Assembly (NCBI GenBank): GCA_964438975.1
Contig: CAYTMU010000008.1
Location: 38,423-102,422, forward strand
Reading direction: 5' to 3'
DNA length: 64,000 nucleotides
Source: Chryseosolibacter sp964438975
GTDB lineage: Bacteria > Bacteroidota > Bacteroidia > Cytophagales > Cyclobacteriaceae
Shown piece after piece: positions 42,860-51,537 of this stretch. Positions within the stretch are counted from its first letter, which is position 1. Each line of letters starts with the position of its first letter. The position numbers and the translations under genes were made by a program. Below the pieces are notes generated by a model. It saw only the letters and a list, made by a program, of their open reading frames with translations. It made no database searches and had not been told where the DNA came from.

Positions 42860-45079
42860 TTACAACTTGAGATCTTTTGACTCGACCCGGTTGAGAACGC
42901 AACCTCCGAACTTCTTTCCCATAAGCTTGAAGTACTGAATTGCCTCCCGATCCAACTGACGTATCGAAGTATCCGCTGAAAATACAGCCACCACCTTGTC
43001 AGCATACTTGACAAGTTCCTTCGTATCCGAATAGTCGTTCATTGCAGCACCTTCCATCAAAACATAGTCGAAGCTGTCAGCAAGTGCCGAGATGAGGTTG
43101 GCAAAATCCCGCCCTGAAAGAATCTCTGCCGGCGACTCTGTTCCACCACCGGAATTGCCAACGATATAAATGTTCCGGAATTTGGTGGGATTGATCAGGT
43201 CATACGAATTCTCCCGTTCAAACTCCACCTCAAGCTTCCTGTCGGCCTCCGGTGCCCCCACCAGCAACTTGTGTCGCCGGGTATCCAGGACCTTGAGGTC
43301 GCTTTGACCGCGACCCAGGATCTGTGACAATGAGTTGTTCCTGAAGTTCGTGTCGAGAATCAAAACCCGCTTGTCCAAAAGACTCAGAACGTACGAAAGG
43401 GTGAACATGACGAACGTCTTCCCGTCGCGTCGCTTGGGGCTGGTGAAAAGAATCACCTTGCCGTTCATAGACTCAACTTCGTGGCGAAATTTCCTCAACA
43501 GCGACTTAAACGTCTCAATTTCCTCGCCTGCGTCTTGCTGGTTGAAATACGCTCGGATGTTAAAGTTGCGGCCGTCAATTTTGCTGAGGATCCCTGCCAT
43601 CGGAAGGTTGGCCATCCGCTTGAATCGCTCGGGGGTCCGGATCGAGGTATCCATGAACTCAAGCGCCGCGATGAACATGATGCAGAAAACAAAGCTTGCA
43701 AAGGCTGCCAATGCAATGATGATCAGTCGAATTCCAGGCTCCGGATGCACGGGCGGCGTCGCCACTACCACAAAACGCAGGTTACTGGACATAAGCTGGC
43801 GGTTTCGCGCCTCGTTGTATTTATCGAGTGCCAGATTATACTCCTGTGTCGCAAGTTCGACCTCCTTATGAATTGTCGAGAGTTCGGCCTCTTTGTTCGC
43901 ATAGCCGGAAAAACTGTAATTAATCGCCCGGATCTTGGATTCAGTGCTTCGCAGGTCATCACGCTGAACCTCCAGTTCGATCTCCTTTTCCTTTCTCTGG
44001 TATTGAAGGTCCGCAACGGTATGGCCGGGTGTAGAAAGGGCACCCTGGCGTGAGGAATTCTCCTGAGCGACCCGAAGCTCTTCCCGCAAAAACTCAAGTG
44101 AATCGAGCAACCGCTGGTCGTCGCTACCCTGAGTAATGTACCGCGAATTCATTTCATTGATCCGCGTGCGGAGTTCAAGAATACGCTGGTTACCGGCAGA
44201 TGTTACAGGCGCGGCCATTCGGGCAAGGTCCTCATTCAGCTGTCTGATCTGCAATTCCAAACGGCGGACATTGCTACGGATCGAGGCCGCCTGCGCCTCC
44301 AACACGGACAGTTGGCCCATCTTCATGCCACTTTCACCTTCGAGATTGAAAACGCTGTTATCAGTCTTGAATGCCTTCTGGGTCTCCAATATCCTGTCTA
44401 ACTCGAGCTTCTTCTTCTGCACAAGGTCATGGAGAAATTCTACCGATTCACTGGTACGCTCGACCTTCAGCGATTCGTGATACCGTATGAACTCCTCACA
44501 AAATGCATTCACGGTCTGCGCGGATAAACGCGCATCGTCCGCCGAAATAAACACGTCGATATAATCGGTGTTCGGAATGCGGTCAAACCGGAGATTGTCT
44601 TTGATATCATTGTAATTATACCGGTATGCGGTCAGGAAATCATTAATAAGGCTGAAATCGGGATCGGTCGAGGTCAGAGGAGAAAACGTCTTCAATTTCC
44701 GAGTAACAACCTCGCGAACCTTCTCGACTTCCTGAACAGTCGGATCAAATACACTTCGATCGGGCCGGTGAAACGGAACGTTGCCAGAATCCAGATCGTG
44801 AAGCAGCAATCGAAATGAAGTGAGATTGATGGCCAGACCAGAGTTCATCGAACTCATCAGATTGCTGAACTTGATATCCGCCTCCCGACTATTAAAAGTC
44901 TCCTCAGTCAAGGAGACTTGGTCGCGAATTGTAAATCCAGTAGCAAGCTGTGCCTTTGATACGTACGTATCCGGCATATCCATCGTAAAAAGATACGCGG
45001 CAAAAGCCGCAATGAGTGGCACCGAGATCAGAATCCACAGTTTCCTCCACAAGACTTTTCCTAAGAATAATAGATCCAT
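42860..45079 (-). CDS. Wzc-like polysaccharide co-polymerase with atypical kinase domain
   Basis: A 739-residue protein. The first membrane helix (LWILISVPLIAAFAAYLF) and Wzz-type segment are followed by long periplasmic coiled coils (about 190-440). The second helix (RLIIIALAAFASFVFCIMFI) precedes the cytosolic P-loop domain (about 525-739). That domain differs from typical BY-kinases: Walker A is TSPKRRDGKTFVMF (GKT kept, surrounding PGEGKS-type residues changed), Walker A' is VLILDTNFRNN instead of ILLIDADLRRP, and Walker B reads FDYVLMEGAA. No C-terminal tyrosine cluster is present; the protein ends RVESKDLKL. It probably controls chain length and export, perhaps without autophosphorylation. 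Confidence 0.88.
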   Translation of the reverse strand: MDLLFLGKVLWRKLWILISVPLIAAFAAYLFTMDMPDTYVSKAQLATGFTIRDQVSLTEETFNSREADIKFSNLMSSMNSGLAINLTSFRLLLHDLDSGNVPFHRPDRSVFDPTVQEVEKVREVVTRKLKTFSPLTSTDPDFSLINDFLTAYRYNYNDIKDNLRFDRIPNTDYIDVFISADDARLSAQTVNAFCEEFIRYHESLKVERTSESVEFLHDLVQKKKLELDRILETQKAFKTDNSVFNLEGESGMKMGQLSVLEAQAASIRSNVRRLELQIRQLNEDLARMAAPVTSAGNQRILELRTRINEMNSRYITQGSDDQRLLDSLEFLREELRVAQENSSRQGALSTPGHTVADLQYQRKEKEIELEVQRDDLRSTESKIRAINYSFSGYANKEAELSTIHKEVELATQEYNLALDKYNEARNRQLMSSNLRFVVVATPPVHPEPGIRLIIIALAAFASFVFCIMFIAALEFMDTSIRTPERFKRMANLPMAGILSKIDGRNFNIRAYFNQQDAGEEIETFKSLLRKFRHEVESMNGKVILFTSPKRRDGKTFVMFTLSYVLSLLDKRVLILDTNFRNNSLSQILGRGQSDLKVLDTRRHKLLVGAPEADRKLEVEFERENSYDLINPTKFRNIYIVGNSGGGTESPAEILSGRDFANLISALADSFDYVLMEGAAMNDYSDTKELVKYADKVVAVFSADTSIRQLDREAIQYFKLMGKKFGGCVLNRVESKDLKL

Positions 45080-45271
45080 CGGACGATTTCGAAATGGTTT
45101 AATACCCGCATTGGCCTCACGCTAAAATCACGAGCCAACATGGCAACGCCGGAAAAAGGCAGTTACTGCCGGATCATTAACAAAAGAATGCCAACAGGCG
45201 GTTAACCTCAAGGAACAGAAATTTATGCACGGTTCGGTATTCACTTTCTAACCAATCCCCAACACAGATAC

Positions 45272-47134
45272 GTGAAAATTCTTGGAATTTCAGCCTACTA
45301 CCATGATTCGGCAGCAGCAATTATCTCAGATGGTGAAATTGTTGCCGCTGCCCAGGAGGAACGCTTTACACGAAAAAAACATGACGCAGCTTTTCCCTCA
45401 AATGCTGTGAAGTTCTGTCTTGAGTTTGCCGGTACATCACTCGCCGATCTGGATGCCGTGGCATTCTACGACAAGCCGCTTCTCAAATTTGAAAGACTTC
45501 TCGAAACATATTATGCGTTCGCGCCCAAGGGATTGACTTCCTTCATGACCGCGATGCCAGTGTGGCTGAAGGAGAAGATGTTCCTCAAGCGACTGTTGTA
45601 TGAGGAACTTGAAAAGATAGACTCGTTTGATCGGAAAAGATCAAAACTGCTCTTCCCCGAACATCACCTGTCTCATGCTGCAAGTGCGTTCTACCCTTCG
45701 TCGTTTGATGAAGCTGCGATTCTTACGATCGATGGTGTCGGAGAATGGGCAACGGCGTCGATAAGCCATGGCAAAGGCAAGGAGATCAAGATCCACCGTG
45801 AACTGAAATTTCCTCACTCACTCGGACTGCTCTATTCGGCGTTTACGTACTTCCTCGGATTCAAGGTAAACTCAGGTGAATACAAGCTCATGGGCCTCGC
45901 ACCTTATGGCATTCCGGGTAGTGACGAGGTCAACCGATTTGTCGAGATCATTACTTCAACACTCATCGACATCAAGGACGACGGCTCACTATGGCTAAAC
46001 CAGGACTACTTCAATTACGCAACGGGACTGTCGATGGTGCAGGAGCGCAAATGGCAGCAGCTATTCGGGTTCAAAGCGCGTAAGGCGGAAGAAGAGTTGG
46101 AGATACGGCATTGCAACCTCGGACTAGCGATCCAGTTGGTCACGGAGGAAGTAGTGCTTCGCATGGCGAAGGAAGCGCAGCGCATCACCGGTGCGCGAAA
46201 CCTGTGCATGGCCGGTGGCGTGGCACTTAACTGCGTTGCAAACGGCAGACTGTACAATGCAGGTGTCTTCGAAAACATCTTTGTGCAGCCTGCAGCAGGC
46301 GATGCGGGAGGGTCAGTGGGTGCAGCAATGGCGGCCTACCATATCTATTACGCGAAGGAACGAAATATCACCCGACAGCGAGATGCGATGAAGGGCTCTT
46401 ACCTGGGACCCGATTTTTCCGACGGAGAAGTTGAAATCGTTGCCCGGAAATACGGAGCCGTCTATCAAAAGGCTGAAAGCACTGACGAGCTCTGTCGGGA
46501 AGTCGCGCGAAAACTGGCAGAAGGCAACGTCGTCGGCTGGATACAAGGACGAATGGAGTTCGGTCCTCGCGCGCTCGGCGCGCGAAGCATCCTCGCCGAT
46601 CCCCGAAACGAGGAGATGCAACGAAAACTTAACATCAAGATCAAGTTCCGCGAATCGTTCCGCCCGTTCGCACCTTCCGTGCTCGCGGAAGACTGTGAAC
46701 AGTATTTCGAACACAACACCATTTCGCCATACATGCTGTTCGTTCAGCCCGTGAGATGTAATCTGCGCAACCCGGTTCCAGGCAACTACGACCAGCTTCC
46801 TATTCGGGAGAAATTATACTTCGTCCGTTCGGTTGTTCCCGCTATTACCCACATCGACTTTTCCGCGCGAATTCAGACAGTTCACAAGGATACGAACCCG
46901 GTCTACCATGCCCTGGTACAAGAGTTTAAGGACCTTACCGGGTACGGGGTAGTTGTCAACACCAGTTTCAACGTCCGGGGCGAGCCGATCGTCTGCACAC
47001 CGGAAGACGCGTATCGCTGCTTCATGAGAACTGATATGGACTACCTCGCAACAGGCAACTATCTTTTCGAAAAGAAAAGGCAGCCCGAATGGCAGGAGAA
47101 AGACGACTGGAAGGCGGAACTGATATTGGACTAA
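45272..47134 (+). CDS. Carbamoyltransferase (NodU/CmcH family)
   Basis: A 620-residue enzyme starting at GTG 45272. The N-terminal Kae1-like domain begins KILGISAYYHDSAAAII and has the ATP/metal-site motifs EHHLSHAASAFYPS and TIDGVGEWATASI, followed by CMAGGVALNCVANG. The C-terminal carbamoyltransferase domain has GRMEFGPRALGARSILADPR, FRPFAPSVL and VVNTSFNVRGEPIV. The family uses carbamoyl phosphate and ATP to carbamoylate a hydroxyl on sugars or natural products. The next two genes are DUF5989 and SxtJ, its usual companions. A carbamoyl group on the locus polysaccharide is a reasonable inference. Confidence 0.94.
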   Translation: MKILGISAYYHDSAAAIISDGEIVAAAQEERFTRKKHDAAFPSNAVKFCLEFAGTSLADLDAVAFYDKPLLKFERLLETYYAFAPKGLTSFMTAMPVWLKEKMFLKRLLYEELEKIDSFDRKRSKLLFPEHHLSHAASAFYPSSFDEAAILTIDGVGEWATASISHGKGKEIKIHRELKFPHSLGLLYSAFTYFLGFKVNSGEYKLMGLAPYGIPGSDEVNRFVEIITSTLIDIKDDGSLWLNQDYFNYATGLSMVQERKWQQLFGFKARKAEEELEIRHCNLGLAIQLVTEEVVLRMAKEAQRITGARNLCMAGGVALNCVANGRLYNAGVFENIFVQPAAGDAGGSVGAAMAAYHIYYAKERNITRQRDAMKGSYLGPDFSDGEVEIVARKYGAVYQKAESTDELCREVARKLAEGNVVGWIQGRMEFGPRALGARSILADPRNEEMQRKLNIKIKFRESFRPFAPSVLAEDCEQYFEHNTISPYMLFVQPVRCNLRNPVPGNYDQLPIREKLYFVRSVVPAITHIDFSARIQTVHKDTNPVYHALVQEFKDLTGYGVVVNTSFNVRGEPIVCTPEDAYRCFMRTDMDYLATGNYLFEKKRQPEWQEKDDWKAELILD

Positions 47135-47144
47135 ACACATTGCT

Positions 47145-47294
47145 ATGAATTTTGTCAGAGAACTTTTCACATTCCTGCTGGAAAGAAGAAAATGGTGGCT
47201 TGCTCCAGTCATACTCTTGCTCCTCTTCCTGGGGTTCGTCATCGTTATCGGAGGCAGTTCGGCCGTAGCGCCATTTATTTATACGCTCTTCTGA
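47145..47294 (+). CDS. DUF5989 family small membrane protein
   Basis: A 49-residue protein beginning MNFVRELFTFLLERRKWWL and continuing with one hydrophobic helix (APVILLLLFLGFVIVI), then GGSSAVAPFIYTLF. This is the DUF5989 pattern: a short amphipathic start with a Lys-Trp-Trp pair, one helix, and the conserved S-A-x-A-P-F-I-Y end. It starts 10 bases after the carbamoyltransferase stop and ends 2 bases before the SxtJ start. The trio recurs as a unit across bacteria from memory; the small protein's role is not known. Confidence 0.85.
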   Translation: MNFVRELFTFLLERRKWWLAPVILLLLFLGFVIVIGGSSAVAPFIYTLF

Positions 47295-47296
47295 CC

Positions 47297-47665
47297 ATGG
47301 TTACTCCACCACAAGACAGGTTTAAGACCATTTTGGTCATTGTTACAGGTTTGCTGGTTATCGGATGGATATTCGACACTTCGTTGCCGGTCAAGATTGC
47401 CTTGGCAATTGGCCTGGTGTCGATCTTTATCCCCAAAGCCGCCAGTGGTATCGAGTGGATATGGTTTAAGATAGCCCTCGTGCTCGGCTGGATCAATTCA
47501 AGGATACTCCTCACGCTGATCTTCTTTCTCGTGCTGATGCCTGTCGCGTGGCTATCGCGTTTGTTTACCCGTGACCCTCTCGCACTCAAGCGTGTCCCGC
47601 GCGATACCCTGTACACCACCCGTGACCACGTGTACACGGCGAAAGACATGGAAAACATCTGGTGA
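47297..47665 (+). CDS. SxtJ family membrane protein
   Basis: A 122-residue protein with three or four membrane segments: KTILVIVTGLLVIGWIF, ALAIGLVSIFIPKAA, WFKIALVLGWINSRIL and LTLIFFLVLMPVAWLSRLF. A cytosolic tail RDPLALKRVPRDTLYTTRDH ends it. This matches the SxtJ family first noted next to carbamoyltransferase genes in saxitoxin clusters and common beside NodU-type enzymes. Function unknown. ATG 47297 is 2 bases after the DUF5989 stop, so the three genes form one transcription unit. Confidence 0.87.
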   Translation: MVTPPQDRFKTILVIVTGLLVIGWIFDTSLPVKIALAIGLVSIFIPKAASGIEWIWFKIALVLGWINSRILLTLIFFLVLMPVAWLSRLFTRDPLALKRVPRDTLYTTRDHVYTAKDMENIW

Positions 47666-47762
47666 GGAGCACTATCCAATGCCCCTCGATCGCATCGCTT
47701 TCTTTGCAATTATTCATACCTTGCGCGCACAACCCCGCTTATCGCGACCGTAACCAATCGAT

Positions 47763-48419
47763 ATGACTACTCGCCAGCCCGCCATCGATAAGGCGCCCGG
47801 TTGGGATGCTGTAAAGGAAACCACAGCTACAACCCTCGTACTGTTCGATTTCGACGGCACCATCACGACACGTGATACATTGATCGAGTTCACCAGATTC
47901 TATCGAGGAACGCTTGCGTACTGGGCGGGCATGGCCTTGTTGGCACCGGTACTCGCGTTGTATACCCTGCGATTGATGCCGAACTGGAAGGCGAAACAGT
48001 ATTTTCTCGCGCGCTACTTCCGGGGCGAACCTGCTGAGTTGTTTAACGCGTCAGGCGCGAAGTTCGCCCAAACCGTTGTCCCTTCCCTGGTTCGTCCTGG
48101 CGCGATCGAGGCGATCGAGCAGCACCGCCACAACCGCGCGACGATCGCTGTTGTGAGCGCATCAGCTGAAAACTGGGTCAAACCGTGGTGCGACGCGCAC
48201 GGCCTCATCTGCATCGCCACACGACTGGAAGTTGAGAGCGGGTCGATCACGGGGAACTTCCTCGGCAAAAATTGTCACGGCGTCGAAAAAGTGCGCCGCA
48301 TCAAAGAACGGTTCGATCTCGAATCGTTCGATCATATCATCGCCTACGGCGACTCCTCGGGCGACAAAGACATGCTGGCCATCGCCACAGAAAGTCATTA
48401 CAAACCCTTCAGGTCCTGA
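47763..48419 (+). CDS. HAD-IB family phosphatase
   Basis: A 218-residue HAD hydrolase. The nucleophile loop is TLVLFDFDGTITTRDT, motif II is IAVVSASAENWVKPW (Ser), and motif III/IV is DHIIAYGDSSGDKDMLAIA with the conserved Gly-Asp-Ser and Asp. A hydrophobic cap segment (LAYWAGMALLAPVLALYTL) suggests membrane association, as in phosphatases acting on lipid phosphates (PgpC-like). About 27 residues precede the first motif. It lies 97 bases after sxtJ on the same strand. Possible substrates include phosphatidylglycerophosphate or a prenyl-phosphate sugar phosphate; neither can be chosen from sequence. Confidence 0.88.
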   Translation: MTTRQPAIDKAPGWDAVKETTATTLVLFDFDGTITTRDTLIEFTRFYRGTLAYWAGMALLAPVLALYTLRLMPNWKAKQYFLARYFRGEPAELFNASGAKFAQTVVPSLVRPGAIEAIEQHRHNRATIAVVSASAENWVKPWCDAHGLICIATRLEVESGSITGNFLGKNCHGVEKVRRIKERFDLESFDHIIAYGDSSGDKDMLAIATESHYKPFRS

Positions 48420-48449
48420 GGTGACCGACGGATGAGGTCTACTTCAGGC

Positions 48450-49673
48450 TTACTCGATCAATCTGATGACAATTTTTCCGCCACTTGCATTCTCGGGTGG
48501 CGCCACTTGCCGCACAATGATACGGCCCTCATCAATACCCGACTGCACAAGGTAGTCTTGCACCACCTTCAATCTCTGCGCCGTGGCCTCTGCACGCTCC
48601 TGTTCCGGTACAATAAGATGAAATAAGACGGAGCGCTGCAACTGCAAGCGGTTAGCAATGTAAAACAGCAGTTCTTGCTGCGCTCCTGTTAAAGTCACGC
48701 GATCCGGCGCAAACACCAGTTCGTTTGACACCGCACCACCCAATGCTCGCCTCCACTCCGTCTCCGACAGATATTGCTGACCGGCAGCCAGAACTGTTTG
48801 TCGATGGACGATACGCAGCTCATAGATGTCCGCGTATTGACTTTCCCGGTTACTTGCAAGATACGCGACCGAATCACCGTAAACCGAAAAGTATGCATCA
48901 AACTTCGCGGAATTCACTTCCTTGCCAAGGTTCACAGGTGCCGACCATGTCTCCCAGGAATCGTACAAGCGTTCACTGTAAAAGATGTCGGCGCTGCCTT
49001 CACCGCCATGTCCGTTGCTGGAGAAGTACAAGCGCTTCTTATCCAGCGACAGAAAAGGCGATATCTCATATCCGTTGGTATTGATCGTCGGACCAAGGGA
49101 GCGCGGAACACTCCACACCCCATTAGCGCTCTTCGTACTGAAGTAAATGTCCTCTTCGCCCCTGCTGTCCGGCGCATTCATTGAAAACAGAACCACCTGC
49201 CCGTCCGCCGACACATGTACTCCGAGGAAATCCCGGTTCTCAATACCGGGGATGAAGATGATCTCGGGCGAGGACCAATGGTTGCCAAGCCGTGAAGTGA
49301 CGTAAAGACCATTCATCTGCCGGCCGGCCTTCACCCTGATGAAGTGCAACTGTCTACCATCCTGACTGATGCCGACGATCGCAGTATGGCCTTCATCATT
49401 GATGCGACCCGGCAGCGCGTTGCTCGCATTCATCCAGCTACCAGAACGATGTGCCGAAAACCATGCATCAACACCCGAAAATCTGCCCCCCGAGTTCCCG
49501 GCATACAGCGCCCGGGTAAAATAAAGATTACCATCGGGGGATAGCAACGGCATCCCCTCCTCTCCCGCTGTGTTAATGGCGGACGAAAGCCTCTTGACCT
49601 GCTGAAACTCGTGCAGTTGCGCAGCGACGGCAAAGGGAAAAAACCAGGATATCAAGAACATTTTTACCCTCAT
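48450..49673 (-). CDS. PD40-repeat protein with OmpA-like C-terminus (PorE-like)
   Basis: About 407 residues with a signal peptide (MFLISWFFPFAVAAQ). Residues 30-270 contain PD40/WD40-like beta-propeller repeats, each with the 'xPxLSxDxxxLYFxS' pattern: MPLLSPDGNLYFTRAL, VGISQDGRQLHFI, HVSADGQVVLFSMN and SPFLSLDKKRLYFSSNG. The last about 100 residues resemble a divergent OmpA-like fold (AEATAQRLKVVQDYLVQSGI). PorE, a T9SS periplasmic anchor, has TPR, propeller and OmpA domains; this protein lacks an obvious TPR. The ATG at 49673 overlaps the porP stop in a TGATG junction, preferred over the GTG pair just upstream. Coupled to the PorP/SprF gene. Confidence 0.85.
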   Translation of the reverse strand: MRVKMFLISWFFPFAVAAQLHEFQQVKRLSSAINTAGEEGMPLLSPDGNLYFTRALYAGNSGGRFSGVDAWFSAHRSGSWMNASNALPGRINDEGHTAIVGISQDGRQLHFIRVKAGRQMNGLYVTSRLGNHWSSPEIIFIPGIENRDFLGVHVSADGQVVLFSMNAPDSRGEEDIYFSTKSANGVWSVPRSLGPTINTNGYEISPFLSLDKKRLYFSSNGHGGEGSADIFYSERLYDSWETWSAPVNLGKEVNSAKFDAYFSVYGDSVAYLASNRESQYADIYELRIVHRQTVLAAGQQYLSETEWRRALGGAVSNELVFAPDRVTLTGAQQELLFYIANRLQLQRSVLFHLIVPEQERAEATAQRLKVVQDYLVQSGIDEGRIIVRQVAPPENASGGKIVIRLIE

Positions 49674-50683
49674 CACCACGTGTATTGGGAGTACTTCCTG
49701 AAATTGCCAAGTCGAAATGACAATACAAGCTCATGACTTCCGTCATTGAATTGCTTGAGTGGGCCAAGTGACATCTCGTATGAATATGACGCACTCAGTG
49801 CATCGTTGAAATTCCATCCAACCAGGGCGATCCCGCTCTCAACATCGCGATAGGAAACCCCCATCCAGATGTTCTGCCGGAAATATGCTTTGATGTGATA
49901 ATCGATCACGACGTCATCGGTCAGAATAAGCGCCAGCACGCTGGGCTTCAGTGCTACATTCCCACCCAGCTGGAATGCTACTCCCACCTGGAATGAGGTG
50001 CGATAAAACTGTTCAGCAGCGGAAAGTTCGGACGTACCAACCGGATCGTATAGCAATGGAAAGTACGTAACTCCGATGTAGTAATGTTCACCGTACAACA
50101 GCGCGCCAGCGCGAACGTTCATTTCAGTTTGCGATGTTGAACCGTTGAGCAACTGGTCATAGTATGTATCCGGATCCCGTACACTCACCTCGCTGACATC
50201 GAGCTTGCGATTCTCTATCAGCATAGCGGCGCCGACTGCAAGATGCGATGATCCTCGCAACGGATAGTGAACCGCGTAACTGACACCTCCGCCAATCGAC
50301 TCAAAAGCCCCGACTTTGGAATGAAATACGGTTCCGCCGAGCCCGTGTATCATCCTCTTTGCGCGGGGAATGTTCTCGGCCCGGAGTGCGGAAGGTTGGC
50401 TGATCCTCGGGGAATTGTGCGCAAGTTCCAATGGCTTGACCAGGCGCGTCGACAACCCGAGGTGGATAAATTTAGGCGAATATGTTCCGAAACCACTCCA
50501 CTGGTAGCGGTAGCTGAATTTCAGATCACCGAACGGTTCAATCCCGGTGAAGGATGGATTATACAAAGGCATTTGCTGGAAGCTCTGGGCGGTGCCGGGC
50601 ACGTACTGTGCGTGCATCGGCATACACGTGATAACTGTGAATACGATCTGCAAGCAAACGGTTATCAGGAGATTGCGGTACAT
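49673..50683 (-). CDS. Type IX secretion membrane protein, PorP/SprF family
   Basis: A 336-residue outer-membrane protein with a signal peptide (LLITVCLQIVFTVITCMPMHAQ). The family hallmark follows directly: QSFQQMPLYNPSFTGIEPFGDLKFSYRYQW. The remainder is alternating beta-strand, ending SHELVLSFRLGNFRKYSQYTW. Each PorP/SprF protein is thought to serve particular T9SS type B cargo proteins, often encoded next to it. Here the neighbour is the PorE-like protein instead; a type B cargo is encoded at 384-3665. Confidence 0.92.
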   Translation of the reverse strand: MYRNLLITVCLQIVFTVITCMPMHAQYVPGTAQSFQQMPLYNPSFTGIEPFGDLKFSYRYQWSGFGTYSPKFIHLGLSTRLVKPLELAHNSPRISQPSALRAENIPRAKRMIHGLGGTVFHSKVGAFESIGGGVSYAVHYPLRGSSHLAVGAAMLIENRKLDVSEVSVRDPDTYYDQLLNGSTSQTEMNVRAGALLYGEHYYIGVTYFPLLYDPVGTSELSAAEQFYRTSFQVGVAFQLGGNVALKPSVLALILTDDVVIDYHIKAYFRQNIWMGVSYRDVESGIALVGWNFNDALSASYSYEMSLGPLKQFNDGSHELVLSFRLGNFRKYSQYTW

Positions 50684-50761
50684 ATCGGAGGACTCGCTTT
50701 GCCGGAGGTTGAGAAAAATTCATGCCGTAGCGGCCTGAAGTGGACTGCACAGCGTGATTCC

Positions 50762-50792
50762 TTTGCCTAATTAGTTCAGTAATATTATTTTG
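50762..50792 (+). promoter_or_regulatory. Possible Bacteroidota promoter before the YebC gene
   Basis: TTTG at 50762-50765 and TATTTTG at 50786-50792 are separated by 20 bases, near the Bacteroidota -33 (TTTG) and -7 (TAnnTTTG) spacing; the -7 match is one base short. The ATG is 19 bases beyond it. Confidence 0.35.
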
Positions 50793-50811
50793 CAACCTAA
50801 CTGCTGCGACC

Positions 50812-51519
50812 ATGGGGCGTATTTTTGAAAAACGAAAGCACAAAATGTTTGCTCGCTTTGACCGGATGGCCAAGGCATTTACCCGAATCGGCAAGGATAT
50901 CTCGATCGCTGTAAAGCACGGGGGGCCGCATCCTGAGCACAACCCGAAATTGCGTATGGCTATCCAAAACGCAAAAGGTGCCAATATGCCTAAGGATCGG
51001 GTGGAAGCTGCGATCAAGCGCGCCTCGTCGAAGGAAGAAAAAGACTACCAGGAGGTGATCTACGAGGGCTACGGCCCACACGGTATACCCATCGTAGTTG
51101 AATGCGCAACCGATAACCCGACGCGTACGGTAGCAAATATCCGTCTCCACTTTTCAAAAAACGGGGGGAGCATGGGAAACTCCGGATCCGTAGCATTTAT
51201 GTTTGAAAGAAAAGGGGTGTTCAAGTTCGACGCGGACAAACTGAATCTGGACGAGCACGAGCTCGCACTCATTGACGCAGGTGCCGAGGAGATCGAGACT
51301 CAGGATGGGGAAATTGCGATATACACGAAATTCACCGAGTTCGGTCATATGCAAAAGTTCCTCGAGTCCGCGCAACTAGAAGCCAAGAGTTCCGAATTGC
51401 ATTATGTCCCTGCTACAACAAAGGAACTCAATGAGGATCAGCAGGACGAGGTATTGAAGCTTGTAGAAGTACTCGAATCAGACGAAGACGTCCAGAGCGT
51501 TTATCACAACCTCGCCTGA
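50812..51519 (+). CDS. YebC/PmpR family translation/transcription factor
   Basis: A 235-residue three-domain protein of the YebC/TACO1 family. The conserved start is MGRIFEKRKHKMFARFDRMA, in the Bacteroidota form, which lacks the usual 'AGHSKW' N-terminus. It continues with ISIAVKHGGPHPEHNPKLRM, MPKDRVEAAIKRA, YEGYGPHGIPIVVE and the domain III motif GNSGSVAFMFERKG. The family was annotated as DNA-binding regulators; more recent work ties YebC to translation of proline-rich stretches. It stands alone here. Confidence 0.93.
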   Translation: MGRIFEKRKHKMFARFDRMAKAFTRIGKDISIAVKHGGPHPEHNPKLRMAIQNAKGANMPKDRVEAAIKRASSKEEKDYQEVIYEGYGPHGIPIVVECATDNPTRTVANIRLHFSKNGGSMGNSGSVAFMFERKGVFKFDADKLNLDEHELALIDAGAEEIETQDGEIAIYTKFTEFGHMQKFLESAQLEAKSSELHYVPATTKELNEDQQDEVLKLVEVLESDEDVQSVYHNLA

Positions 51520-51537
51520 TCCTCCTGGCAGAGTGTG

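Noticed and set aside
45080..45271. Divergent promoters between the Wzc-like and carbamoyltransferase genes
   Set aside because: The 192-base spacer must hold both promoters, but I found no convincing TTTG / TAnnTTTG pair on either strand, so none is annotated.
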